Shown piece by piece: positions 11,741-22,466 of a stretch of 64,000 nucleotides of DNA. The notes under the pieces are model-generated. The model searched no databases and had not been told where the DNA came from. It saw nothing but the letters and a program-made list of their open reading frames with translations. The first letter of the stretch is position 1; each line of letters starts with the position of its first letter. Source of the DNA: Piper betle (lineage: Eukaryota; Streptophyta; Magnoliopsida; Piperales; Piperaceae); assembly GCA_033002965.1 (NCBI GenBank), contig JAURVB010012440.1, forward strand, positions 1 to 64,000, given 5' to 3'. The translations under genes and the position numbers were made by a program.

Positions 11741-13020
11741 AGCCCCAACCCTTCCTAAAACACCACTCTTTTTTCGTTCACGGCTGTGTTTGCCTACTCA
11801 TCAATTTAGATGTCCTGCTCAATCTGCTCCCTTACTTCACCACCAGTTTTGGTTCCTTCTACACCTACCTTTTTACCACTTTACCCTGCTATATGGGTGT
11901 CCTTTATGTATTCTATTTGAATTGCACTTACTCTTAATTTTTTCTTTTTTCTGCCATTCTTTGGTGCAGGTTCTTATGGTTTTCATTACCATCCGATTCA
12001 GATTTGTAACGGGAAAGTTGGACTCTATTGAAGTAAGTTCATGAATCATAATTTGATACTACTCTCTCTCTCTCTCTCTTCAAAAAAATTAACTTGGAAG
12101 TGTATTCTATTGTACGTATATTTTAGAAGGCAGTAAATGGGTTCCTGGGACATTTTTCTTTTTTGCTTTTGTTTCCCAGACCAGCTAATGCAATATTCAT
12201 TTTCAGTTTAATAAATTTAAAAAAATCATGACTTTATATAATTACATGGATTTTGCAATAGGTGTGCACCGATCCACTACAAAATCAAATGACTTAGAAA
12301 TAGTCATAATCACAGAACTTCATAATTTACAATGGTGATGCTCAAGACCACTATCTTCGCCTCTCTGTTGAATATGCAGATGACATTCGCATTCAAACTA
12401 TATTTAGAATCACCTATGATTGTTCGAGTCCATTCTTTCATTTAGCTTTAGCTAAGTTATAATTGGTGATCCCTATCTTAATTTTAATGGTTCATACTCT
12501 CTGATTTTATTTTTCATCACCTGTTATTGAATGTTCACAATTGCTTAATTATATATAGGAAACTCATAACCCATAATCATGTGAAGCCCAATAACCCAGA
12601 TAATGTGCTTGATTACAATCATTATCATTTTACTCATCCCTTGCCTCTTATCATAATGGCAAAAACTAGAGAACTAGATAGGGCTCGTCGCATACAATGG
12701 CAGGTGATTTGTATGCAACTGGGTAATAGGAACTCTAAGTTATAAATTATCTGTAGAATTTCACTTTGGAAAATGTAAATATTTAATAGTCGTTCTCATG
12801 GTTATTGGTAAAATATTACTACCATTTCTTATCCATCTTTAGTTTATTCTTTTTTTTCGCTTAGCAAAATAAAATTCACAATCTTAGAGATGGAATATAG
12901 TAAAGGCTCTAATATGAATGGGGGAAATTTTTACATGTGTACATGAGAGGGAAGAAACCTGAGTAAAACTAGGTAAGATGTCGAGCTATGCGCAACTTAT
13001 CTCTAAAATAAATTTTAATT
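11741..13020. other. Intergenic region with a CT microsatellite
   Basis: No supported gene. A (CT)9 tract lies at 12062-12079. Splice-like signals (tgcag near 11970 and gaagtaagt near 12030) bracket a short open segment that matches no family I know, so I do not call an exon. Confidence 0.4.
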
Positions 13021-13611
13021 TTATAGATAAACTTTGGTTGAATAATAAGGTAGGCTATATAATAATCTATTATTTAGATTCTCATTGACTCTGCCTTTAA
13101 AGATAGATCTAATTGAACGAGAAGATAGATTATCATAATTGGATTTGTTATTTTTTATATTTGCATTTTGATTGGTTGAAACGTAGTAGGGAGTTCCTCT
13201 TTCATTAATAAGAGTAGTTGTGAACAACCCTCTTATGCATTCGACCATCATATAAAATGTGTTTACGCTTATCGGCTGCCAAGTATGCCTTAATTCATTG
13301 TAGCTCCTCAGATTTGAATTGTTTGGACTACATGACCGACTCTGGAAACGAGAATTTAAACTATGCATGCAAAGACTATAGTTATATATGACATTGGAAT
13401 TGTTTGAGTCACAGAACCTACTCTTGAAACGAGAATTTAAACTATGCATGCAGAGACTATAGCTATATGATATTGAATTATAGAATAACAGAGATTTTAC
13501 AATCGATTTTTGTAGTCTAAATCTAGCCAAAATAAGCTGTTTGGCTGCTATTGGAGCAGAGCTGGTGAGTGGAGTTGGAGGTTGCATGAACAATAGATTG
13601 CCACTTCTCAC
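13021..13611 (-). other. 196-codon ORF with an in-frame 81-bp duplication, not recognised
   Basis: The frame opens with a Met at 13611 and runs 196 codons on the minus strand. It contains two copies of a 27-residue segment (YSLCMHSLNSRF and following), produced by an 81-bp direct duplication (about 13312-13392 and 13393-13473). There is no known domain, signal peptide or membrane segment, and composition is rich in Asn, Ser and Tyr as expected for chance translation of AT-rich DNA. The open frame has survived a duplication divisible by three. A chance ORF is the more likely reading. Confidence 0.25.
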
Positions 13612-14824
13612 GGCAGTATCAGCTCAATAATTAATTGTTGAATTTTTATGTCATTCATGGTACTTATTACTGTTTGTAAATTGAGATCAATATAATCACT
13701 CTTAACTATATGAGTGCAACATTGCAAAATTTACAAAACTAACTATATTATACAATTATATGTATTTGATATATTACTTTTATAATATCACGTTAGGTTT
13801 GCAAAAAATTGTGAGCATTTTAATGTCCCAATAACATGTTTTTAGCGACGTTTTTCATTTAACGACATTTGTCTCATCCCTTTTTGTGATGCTTAAATGT
13901 TCCTATTATATACTGTGATATTTGTAATATTGTTATTCTAGCATATAATAATTTTTTGGGTCTGTTTTTAAGTCAAGTTTAAATTTCGGTATCTATTGTC
14001 ATATTTGTAAAATGCTGTTAAAAAATGTGGCTGTATCATATATTTAATTACATACCATATCCTACCTTGATGTTTTTAAAAAGTGTCACTTCTGAAGCAC
14101 ACTTATCCTAGACTAAAAGAGATATAACTATATTTACTTGGATTTTTATTTTTATTCATAACACCCATTATCCATTCATTGATAAGTGATGATCAAAGGT
14201 TTACTCAAAGAGCCATCTTGTTTGGGAGCTAAATTGAATCATCGTGGTTCTAGTAGGATTCTGAGATTTTAATCAAATCATAAGCTCTCGACAAGAGGAT
14301 ACTTTGAAATTTATATTAATTTCTAGTAAATACTAAAGAAAATTCGGATTTAAAAAAATGAATTTATAAAAAAATAAAATTAATAAAATAAATAAGAGAT
14401 GACAATGGTCAAGAGGCCTCTAACGAGCACAAGGACAGACGAGTCAACTTGATATTTTGGCATTATCATAAAAAATGGGATTTTGGGTTTTAAAGCATAT
14501 AGCGACGTTTTTTTCACTTGTAAGGGACGTTTTTTCTAGCGTCACGATAGGCATAGTCCACTTAACCATCATTGCTGCTAATCATAACATGGCGAATTCA
14601 GCTCTGTACGCCAATGGAATGGAAACACGTTAATTGACTTTGGTGACGAGAACCCAATATCAATGACGAGAGCCATGCACACATTTAACTCGACAGGAAA
14701 TTCTCTATATATTGGTCTCCAAGAAAAGCCACATAAAATCATACATTTTTTTTGCTAGCACAAATCAAATAAGGAAAAGCAACTTCCACAAGATTTCTTT
14801 TCAAAGAAAAATCAATTGCCCATA
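13612..14824. other. AT-rich intergenic region
   Basis: No gene or clear repeat boundary is visible. It lies downstream of the DUF3339 gene, whose 3' untranslated region should occupy the part nearest 14825. Confidence 0.5.
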
Positions 14825-14838
14825 TTAGTTTAACGACT

Positions 14839-15054
14839 TTAAGTCTTCTGAGTGGGAGATACTGACACCAATGGCGATAAGAAAGATAGTGATATGACAA
14901 AGAAGATTACTGAATGGACGCAAATAGAGACGCCGCTGGTCTGGAAATTGTTGAACTCCACCACTCGGCTGTTGCCAGGGAGTTGGAATATTAATCCAGG
15001 AGTGAGGAGCACGAAGAGAACGACTGCAACGACGACCGGCCCCCAGTCCGCCAT
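14839..15054 (-). CDS. DUF3339 small membrane protein, C-terminus frameshifted
   Basis: The 71-residue product begins MADWGPVVVAVVLFVLLTPG and continues with LIFQLPG and VVEFNNFQTSG, the signature of the plant DUF3339 family of 65-72-residue proteins with two membrane helices and no settled function. Helix 1 is residues 5-25. The expected second helix with its usual TIFLIAIGV ending is not in this frame; it appears in the adjacent minus-strand frame (about 14850-14895), which stops at 14825-14827. The last 22 residues (ISLSFLSPLVSVSP...) are therefore probably out of frame after one missing base near the FFV codons. The start is the only Met that gives the family N-terminus. The gene is alone; 15055-15300 should hold its promoter. 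Family assignment is firm, integrity is not. Confidence 0.8.
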   Translation of the reverse strand: MADWGPVVVAVVLFVLLTPGLIFQLPGNSRVVEFNNFQTSGVSICVHSVIFFVISLSFLSPLVSVSPTQKT

Positions 15055-17848
15055 GGCAGCAAGCTTAAGGACTTTTCCGAAAGAGTACTGAAAAGATTTT
15101 AGTGGGTTCTGAATGCTACAAATTCCCTCGGGCAGAGCTCCATTGTTTAAGGTTGAAGCAGGAAATAAATATTGGGCATTGGGATCTACGCCCTAGACAT
15201 GAGAAACCTGAGAGGGACATGGTTTCTATGTGATGAGGGTTCTTGGATAGGTTTTATTTTATCAGGCGAGGTCGGCCACATGCAGCTGCTAGAGTGGAGA
15301 CAAACTTGGATAGTAGGGTGCCTTCGCGAAAGAAATTTTTGGTAATGCCGTACTAGTTACGCCATTATAGGTGACGTTCAGATTTTTTTATCTACAGTTG
15401 TAAATAAAAGGATAAATTAAAAGAGAGAAATTTTGACCAATTAAAATATATTATTAAATATAAAAAAATAAACCAAATTATTATAACATTTTTTTAGATT
15501 GTGGTCTATCTTTTAGTGAGAGTTAATAAGAATCAATTATATCAAATATATTAAATTATTATAATTTATCTTATCATTTAACAAAAAATTATTTATAAAA
15601 TTAGAATTTATTCGTGTATAAGCGCACACCACATCTTTCCTAATATTTAATAAAAGTGTTTTTTTTTCTTTTTGGAATGAAACGTGAACCTGAGTGCATG
15701 TGTGGCACAATTGCGCTTTGCTAGGGATTCGGTCAGTCAGATGGGACAATAATTGTTTATGCCCTTCTAATTAACTTTGGCAAAAAAATTGATCGTCCAT
15801 GTCAAAATTATTCAGTCAAGCCCTCGTAGTCGGGGGTGGTCAAAATTCAATCAATAGAGGAAGTTATTCTCATATCATATATATTATATTATCTAATCAT
15901 TTTTCTATTATAAATATTAATTTTCTTCACAAACAAGTAACAACTAATACCTATTTATATAATCATTCTCTCTATTATTTCTTTTAGTTTTTTCATGTCA
16001 ATTAGTATAAAAATTAAAATCATCTTTAAAAAAATATTTGAATAAAGAAATGTTATATAAGGTTGATGTGCTTTAAATTTAATAATTATTAATGATAATT
16101 GGGCAATAAATTTTAAAAATATTATTTAAATCATTAGTTTATGAATTTTTTCGATTGATCGGTCATTCGGTCAAATGAAGAAATGTCCATGTTTAATTTG
16201 CTTTTATTCGGTCATAATCGGTCGGTCAAATTTTGTCACAAACAATTCGGAGATAGGTTAGACATGATCATTCGGTCATCCATTCTCACCCCTATTTGCG
16301 GGTGGAGCTCACCTTGTCCGGTTTATGCTAAGTCAATCAAACCCGATTTAATTCAATTTGGTCTACTTTAATTTAAATGAATTTTTTTTAATGTCTTGAC
16401 GTAAAAGTCGGTATTTTATTGTTTATCAATGTTCTTTTTAATCCAGCTAATCAGTGCTCTTGATACATCCATTTTGGACTGATTTGGGTGCCGCACTATC
16501 GCCACTAATTGCTTAGGGGGAAATTTTTAAAAAAATTGCAAAAGTTCCATAATAATAGCTTCCAGATTCTAATCGGCGATGGACACAAAAATCTCCTCCC
16601 AGAGTAGATTTTAGTTCATGATCTATTTTATAGATAAAGGGTTACATGTGGATGATTTGAGTTATCAAAACTTGAACTCGCCCAGATGAAGGCAGTAAAA
16701 AACACATTTTAATTTATAACTTATGAAAAATATAATAAGGAGATTCTAATCTTCAAACCACCATTGATGCATATTGGGACAAATGCCTCCTTATCGACGA
16801 TAAAAACTGTTGCTCCAAAAATGTTTGATTTAGCTGGCACGAGCGTGCGCAGGCTAACTCCTTATCTTCTATCGTTTACAGCAAGGTGGAATTCCGACAT
16901 GCAAGTGAGATTATAAAGTAATTAGGAGATCACGCATATCGAATATTGGCTATTATTTAATCCGATTAGAGAATAGAAGGGCTCTATGGGCTAAAGGATT
17001 TGACAACTTTCACGTCCCTATTCAGCTTTGGATTGGGATGAGGTGGGGTTTGGTGTTTGGATCTTCAGAACAAGGCAAGAGTTGAAATGGAAATAAGCAG
17101 CTGGCCGCTGTCGCCGCAAGTACTGTGAGGATGATATTGGAATCTTTGGATGGGTGAGTTAGATTGATAGGTGTTCCTCTTTATTATTATGTCATCATCC
17201 ACAATTTTCAAATAGCACTCACCCTCTCTCTCTGACCCTCTGAAGTTAAAAGGAATAAAAAAGAGGCGAGGCAAATTTTGCCCTATTTAAATATAACTCG
17301 TTTGATTTTAAGTACGAGTAAAAATAGAAAGTATTCTCGTTGATTTGAATTTGAATCGAGTTTAAGCTAAATTGATTCATATTTATTAATGTTGTTTTTT
17401 GTATAATTCGTACTAAAATTTAATTTATGATAACATATCTCAAATTTGATATAAATATGCATAAAAGATAATTAATCATGTATACATTTATTTAAATTTG
17501 ATAACATATAATGATATTGTATCATTTAATTATATTTATATTAAAAAATTTATAATCAATATACTCAAAAATTTTAATCCTTATATAAAATATCGAGCTT
17601 CAAATTAAGCCGAGTTGTACAATTACAAGCCCGTGCCTAAATCATTTAATATTGAGTCAAACTTCAAGTTAAGTTTTTTCAAATCTAAATATTTAGTTAA
17701 AATTGAGTTTAATCAAACTTTGAACATCCCTATTATTAAAAAAAATGACAAAGACACACTTCGAAAGCTCAAATGTGATCACCACTTTTTAGCACCTGTG
17801 TTAGATCAAAGAATATTATCCTATTATGCACCTAAGGATCTTACAAAA

Positions 17849-17865
<17 letters not shown>
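15055..17865. other. Gene-free region upstream of the DUF3339 gene
   Basis: It contains the presumed DUF3339 promoter (first few hundred bases) and then AT-rich sequence. Short ORFs (60-98 codons) have no family features. At 16140-16270 the motif cggtca recurs several times. Confidence 0.45.

Positions 17866-17911
<46 letters not shown>
17866..17911. repeat. (AT)n microsatellite
   Basis: An uninterrupted alternating AT run of about 45 bases, preceded by four catacata-type steps. It produces runs of Tyr-Ile in both strands' ORFs, which are artefacts. Confidence 0.97.
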
Positions 17912-17913
<2 letters not shown>

Positions 17914-18479
17914 CATGCAACCAAAAAAAAATGTTACAAGCTTCCATGATTGCGGGTGTTTTTTAGTAGTTTCCCGGATGGGGCATGGGGTCTGCAGGTG
18001 TGGAGTGGTACATAAGCAAAGACCAAAGCACAGGGCATTCATGTTCCTCATGTGTCTGCAATGAGTGTGAATTTGAGTCGCCGGCAAGATGTGATACAAA
18101 CTCGTTGCGCAATAATGGCCATGTGTTAAAGTTGTAACATCGCATTCCAATTAAACGGCTTATATAATCCCCCAAAGGAAAAGCATCAATAAATCGAGTG
18201 TGGCTTTGACTCGACAGACAGTGTATTATTATAAGCTGTACGACCGGGATACCGTGGTTAATTAAGATCAAACACAAAGGTGACATTTTTACGGATTATA
18301 GTCTAGGGCTGTATAGAGTCAAGTTCAACTTATTTAATTTTTAAATTAGTTGGTTCAAATTTGATTTGATGCTATGATATATTTTTACGAGCTAGGTTTC
18401 AAGTTAGAGCAGTTTGAAACTTCATTTCAACCGTTCAAACTTAGTTGGAAAATAGCATAATAATTAAGTTTTAATATTT

Positions 18480-19120
18480 TTTTATAATAGTTGTCAATTT
18501 ATTTTAGATATAACCTGATCTTAAATTTTTTATTTCACATATAATTAATTTATATATTTTAAGAATATTTTATTCATAATAATTATTTTATTAATATAAA
18601 TGCCCTTAATCGAATTTTAAATTTTTTTGCCATATTTTTTTGTGCTTTATATAATAAATGATATTTCATTTTTTAAAAATATTCATAATAAAAATATGTT
18701 GGATAAAATAGACATTTTAATTATTAATAAAATGTGACAATTTCAAATTAAAATTTTGAACATGTAAAAAAAATTTTATTTTTGTTGGCCTAAAATTTAA
18801 TTTCCTTTTTAATTGTCCAAAATTCAATAAAAAATATTTTTTTATTTTTTAATTCATCAATAATATAGTTTTTAATGTATTTATTATTTATATGTTAATT
18901 TTTCATTTTTATATATAAAGTTAGTAAAAAATTATAAATTTTATCTATTATATATTTTGGTATTAGTAATAATAAATTTTATGGGTATTTTTATTATTAT
19001 TTAAAAAATAATAGAATTTGGTCATAATTGATATGAAAATTTCAAAAATGGCTATATCTGATATAATTTTATAAACATGATAATTTTTTAAAGAAAACTT
19101 TAAAATGTGATTATTTATGA
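18480..19120 (+). repeat. AT-rich dispersed repeat, copy 1
   Basis: This stretch resembles 35870-36490 in the same orientation: both carry atataacc(t/a)gatctt, aatttatatatttta, and a shared end tt(a/t)ttttttaaagaa. The family is not identified and boundaries are approximate. Confidence 0.55.
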
Positions 19121-19288
19121 TAGATTCCCTAGATCTTTTTATATTTTATTCAATAAGTTGAAAAATGAGTCCAACCTAGTAGTTGTAACAAACTTTAAAA
19201 CGACCAATATGGATTCAAATCTAGCTAAATGCATTTTGCTAACAAATTTAACTTTATTATACACTTGTACAACTGATTTATTTTTATA

Positions 19289-19740
19289 GGGTGTTTTGTT
19301 GCGTTGTTTTAAGCCTATTTATTATCAAAATAAAAATTTGCAATGATAACGGTTTAAAAAAGTAATTGATAAAATATTGTCAAAATATAAAATGGTAGAG
19401 GTTGTTTTACAAAGTTTCACAAAGCATTAGAAAAAAAACTTTACAGGGTGTTTGGTTGTAATATAAAATTTTATATGGAATCTATAAAAAATTTTCTCAC
19501 TGTTTAATTAATTATAATTATAAAAAGTGATTGAGGTGATAAAATTATGTTTCACAAGTGTGACGGACAAACATTAAAAAATAAATAAATAGAGTTTGAC
19601 CTTTTTTTCTAAGGTTTTGTGAAGCTTTCTAAAAATAGCCTCTATTATTTTATATTTTGTCAAATATTTTTTTTATCTATTATCATTACCATTTTATATT
19701 TTGATAATAAATAAGTTTGCAACAGTGCAACTAAACACCC
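19289..19740. mobile_element. Foldback MITE with long inverted arms, upstream of TCP
   Basis: The ends are GGGTGTTTTGTTGC at 19289 and GCAACTAAACACCC ending at 19740, imperfect inverted repeats. The inverted similarity runs inward about 140 bases (tatttattatcaaaa, caaaatataaaat, agaggttgtttt and their complements). There is no coding capacity. A second gggtgtttggttg at 19447 suggests a nested relative. No target duplication was convincing. It ends about 120 bases before the TATA box of the TCP gene. Confidence 0.75.
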
Positions 19741-19861
19741 AATTAAGTCCTATTTACTTTTGTTCAATGTTTTTCTCTTTCGCCCTTGAGTTAATTTTAT
19801 CATCTTTATTATTTTTTAAAATGACAGCGAATTAAAAAAATTGACAAAATGGTTTAGAAAC

Positions 19862-19872
19862 TTTATATAAAT
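19862..19872 (+). promoter_or_regulatory. TATA box of the TCP gene
   Basis: The sequence tttatataaat lies 215 bases before the chosen TCP start codon, a normal distance once a leader of about 190 bases is allowed. No other TATA-like site fits better between the MITE and the gene. Confidence 0.5.
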
Positions 19873-20012
19873 TCTTTATTAAAAGAACGACAGAGTTGGT
19901 TAAAGTTTAAACAGCAGTGGATTGAGGCATGATTGTAGCAGGGAGGGGGAGCGTATGAGGTGTACCCGTTGAGTGGAGTCAAGGTACCATCGTCTCACTG
20001 TACTGCTGCTCC

Positions 20013-20048
20013 ATGGATCCCAATACCACTCCCAATCCGCCGACATAG
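20013..20048 (+). promoter_or_regulatory. Upstream ORF in the TCP leader
   Basis: An 11-codon [14 protein letters not shown], ends at TAG 20046-20048, 38 bases before the TCP start. Two shorter upstream ORFs start at 19929 (9 codons) and 19955 (5 codons). All lie after the putative TATA box. Class I TCP proteins related to TCP20 often begin with MDP, so this may be the former N-terminus separated by a frame change, or a genuine regulatory uORF. Confidence 0.4.
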
Positions 20049-20086
20049 GTGGTGAACAAACGTTCTTGAGCAGGTCATCGGAAAAG

Positions 20087-20911
20087 ATGGAACAGAGGGA
20101 GGTGCAGGAAGCCGCCGAGACGAAGAAGCAGCTCGCTCCGAAGCGTAGCTCGAACAAGGACCGGCACACCAAGGTGGAGGGGAGGGGGAGGCGGATCCGG
20201 ATGCCCGCCCTGTGCGCGGCTAGGATCTTCCAGCTTACCAGGGAGCTCGGCCATAAGTCGGACGGCGAGACGATACAGTGGCTTCTGCAGCAGGCCGAGC
20301 CTTCCATCATCGCTGCTACCGGCACCGGTACCGTTCCTGCGTCCGCTATGGCCGCCACCTCCTTCTCCCTCTCGCCGCAGGGGGCGTCGTTCTCGGCCGG
20401 AGTGAATGACCATGGGAAGATGGACGAGTTGGGGTGTAGTAGTAGAAGCAACTGGGCCATGTTGGGCTCCAATTTGGGGAGATCAGTTCATGTGGGCACA
20501 CACCTGTGGTCCGGTGTCGGCGGGTTCGGAACAGCGGGCTATGGGTCCTCCTCTACCATGTCGACCAATTTGGTTAGCGATGGTAATTTCCTTCCCAGGT
20601 TCTCTGGTTTTGAACTGCAGCAACCTCTGGGTTCGACCGGGATGATCACTTCGATCGTCGGCCGAGCCCCGCCGGGGTTGGAACTGGGTCTGTCTCAGGA
20701 TGTGCCTGCTGGAGTGTTGAATCATCAGGCCTTGAACCAGTTGTACCAAATTAGGCATGGTAGATCACCAGCTGGTGGAAGTGGAACTACTGCTCCTCCT
20801 CCTCCTACTCTTGCCCCTGCTGATCTTTCTGCATGTGGCGAGAGGAGTCAGCAGGTTCGATCGGCTCCCTCCTCCAAAGATGGTTCCCAGGGGCCAAGAC
20901 AACAACAGTGA
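20087..20911 (+). CDS. Class I TCP transcription factor (TCP20/PCF-like)
   Basis: The protein is 274 residues from the ATG at 20087; the open frame extends upstream without an ATG to 19973. Residues 23-80 are a full class I TCP domain: basic segment [18 protein letters not shown], helix 1 [17 protein letters not shown], helix 2 [19 protein letters not shown]. The spacing of the basic region is the class I form. A C-terminal motif, GLELGLSQD followed by [13 protein letters not shown], is typical of the TCP20 subgroup. Such proteins bind GGNCCCAC-type sites as dimers and regulate growth and cell-cycle genes in the nucleus. The gene is a single exon, as usual for class I. The start is uncertain, since an out-of-frame MDP-type ATG lies 74 bases upstream. 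The family call is secure. Confidence 0.93.
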   Translation: MEQREVQEAAETKKQLAPKRSSNKDRHTKVEGRGRRIRMPALCAARIFQLTRELGHKSDGETIQWLLQQAEPSIIAATGTGTVPASAMAATSFSLSPQGASFSAGVNDHGKMDELGCSSRSNWAMLGSNLGRSVHVGTHLWSGVGGFGTAGYGSSSTMSTNLVSDGNFLPRFSGFELQQPLGSTGMITSIVGRAPPGLELGLSQDVPAGVLNHQALNQLYQIRHGRSPAGGSGTTAPPPPTLAPADLSACGERSQQVRSAPSSKDGSQGPRQQQ

Positions 20912-21866
20912 GACGTTGCAAATTAAAAGCATGGTTGAAGAGTGTTGGAGCTGTTAACCAGCATGATGTCGGATTTTGTGTTGCTCATGCTTTCTGAAGT
21001 TGAAAGAGGAGGAGGTCATAGGAGATTTAGTTTTAGCGAAAATTATGAGTTATGGACCACTTCCTTCTCCAAATCTGTTGATGGGATTCTCCAACCACTG
21101 GTATTTGGGTGTTCTGATTTTCCCAATTTTTACGATAAGAAAACTATATACATACAATCATTTTTTAGTCTATTAGTTTTCACTTGTATACGGAAAAGCT
21201 CATCATCCGCCCGGAAATATATATGCAGATGTGGGATGAAAGGGAACGGACGCAGTTTTGGCTAGACTGCTTAATTTCTTTGTGTAATTGGAGGTTCGAA
21301 ACCGATGGTTATAAGTTGTATTATATTCGAAAACATGTTGTGTTTATACCCAAATGCCTAGTGATTTACTTTTTTGAAAAAAAAAACCTGTGATTCGCTT
21401 TTTGGAAAAAATAACCTGTGATTTGCTTGTTTATGAGGCTTTTGCACTTCATGATCTTCATTATGTGCAAACATATTTTGTTATTTTCCGTGCTTAGCAC
21501 CGATTATCTTATCTGAGGCAAGAAAATTTTCTCTATTTCCTTCTCTTCCATGCAGTGTCGACTAAAATAATGGACCAAACATTGCCAAGAATGTGTTATG
21601 TCGGAATTCTAACTCTCCTCTTCAAGGCAACTTGTATCCACACTCAACCACCTACATCATCCATCTCAGGAAACCAAAACTTCAACTTGATAGTTGATAC
21701 TATCTAAATTGTCATTGGTTAGCATCTTTCTTCGATGTGATCACTTCAACATTATCAGGAAGTCCACATGTAATTGTGTACTATTCTTCCACTACGTTAC
21801 TTAGACAGCAACGTCAGGCTCCAGATTCTACTTTTCTTCAAAGTCGTAAACATGGATGAACAAAGG
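20912..21866 (+). other. TCP 3' region and spacer to the copia element
   Basis: It contains the presumed TCP 3' untranslated region. Short ORFs here (up to 107 codons) show no domain and lack a start context related to the TCP gene. The five bases before 21867, aaagg, are the copia target duplication. Confidence 0.5.
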
Positions 21867-22404
21867 TGTTAACATGTGTCAAGGGAACAAAGTCACACTC
21901 GGAATACTAAAGAAATCTCGGAATATTAACAGAGGTGGCTGTTAGTTGTTCCATAGAAATTGAAGGGTCTCAAAGCTTCTCTATAAATTGAGCTTCATTT
22001 GCCTCATTCTTAAGAGGGCAAGACAAGTAGAAGGCAAGACAAGCGGAAGAAAATACAAGAAAAAGAGATAGAGAGATATAGTGATAAAAGAAGAGGGAAA
22101 AATATTTACGAGTTTATCTTATACGGAGTATTAAGAGAGTGTGAAATCCTGTAATCTCAATAGTATAGGGTGTGTGAGTAATCTTCTTGTACATCTCTTT
22201 ATATATTTGATGACTGTAATCTTTGGTTGAAGTAGTGAATTGTTCATTGTTGCCCGTGGTTTTTGACTCTCGATTGAAGGAGGGTTTTCCACGCTAAATC
22301 CCTGCCCTTTTGTAGTTTTGTTTTATCTTATTTCTTAGGTCTTATTTTCCAATTACTTTTTGTTCACTGTGGTTGATCTCCAATTTTGAGGATTTTTCTC
22401 AACA
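21867..22404 (+). repeat. Left LTR of the Ty1/copia element
   Basis: A 538-bp LTR from TGTTAACATGTG to CTCAACA. It matches 26537-27094 closely from cacactcggaatac onward, but lacks about 15 bases near its start. A TATA box, ctataaat, lies at 21981. The 5-bp duplication is aaagg on the left and agagg on the right (27095-27099), one mismatch. Confidence 0.93.
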
Positions 22405-22405
22405 A

Positions 22406-22420
22406 TTGGCGCCGTCTGTG
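22406..22420 (+). promoter_or_regulatory. Copia primer-binding site, tRNA-Asp-like
   Basis: The LTR is followed by TTGGCGCCGTCTGTGAG. Its first nine or ten bases, TGGCGCCGT, are complementary to the 3' end I recall for plant tRNA-Asp, not to initiator tRNA-Met, the usual copia primer. Confidence 0.5.
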
Positions 22421-22466
22421 AGAATTTTGGGTCTCATTCAATCGGATCTTGATTTGAGTGGGAGTC

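Noticed and set aside
11960..12040. Exon-like segment between tgcag and gtaagt
   Set aside because: Too short, no family match, no partner exons found.
17824..18286. Two minus-strand ORFs of about 108 codons
   Set aside because: One runs through the AT microsatellite, and neither shows a family motif or splice-supported neighbour.
19900..20758. Minus-strand ORFs of 190, 112 and 91 codons
   Set aside because: Shadows of the TCP gene in other frames.
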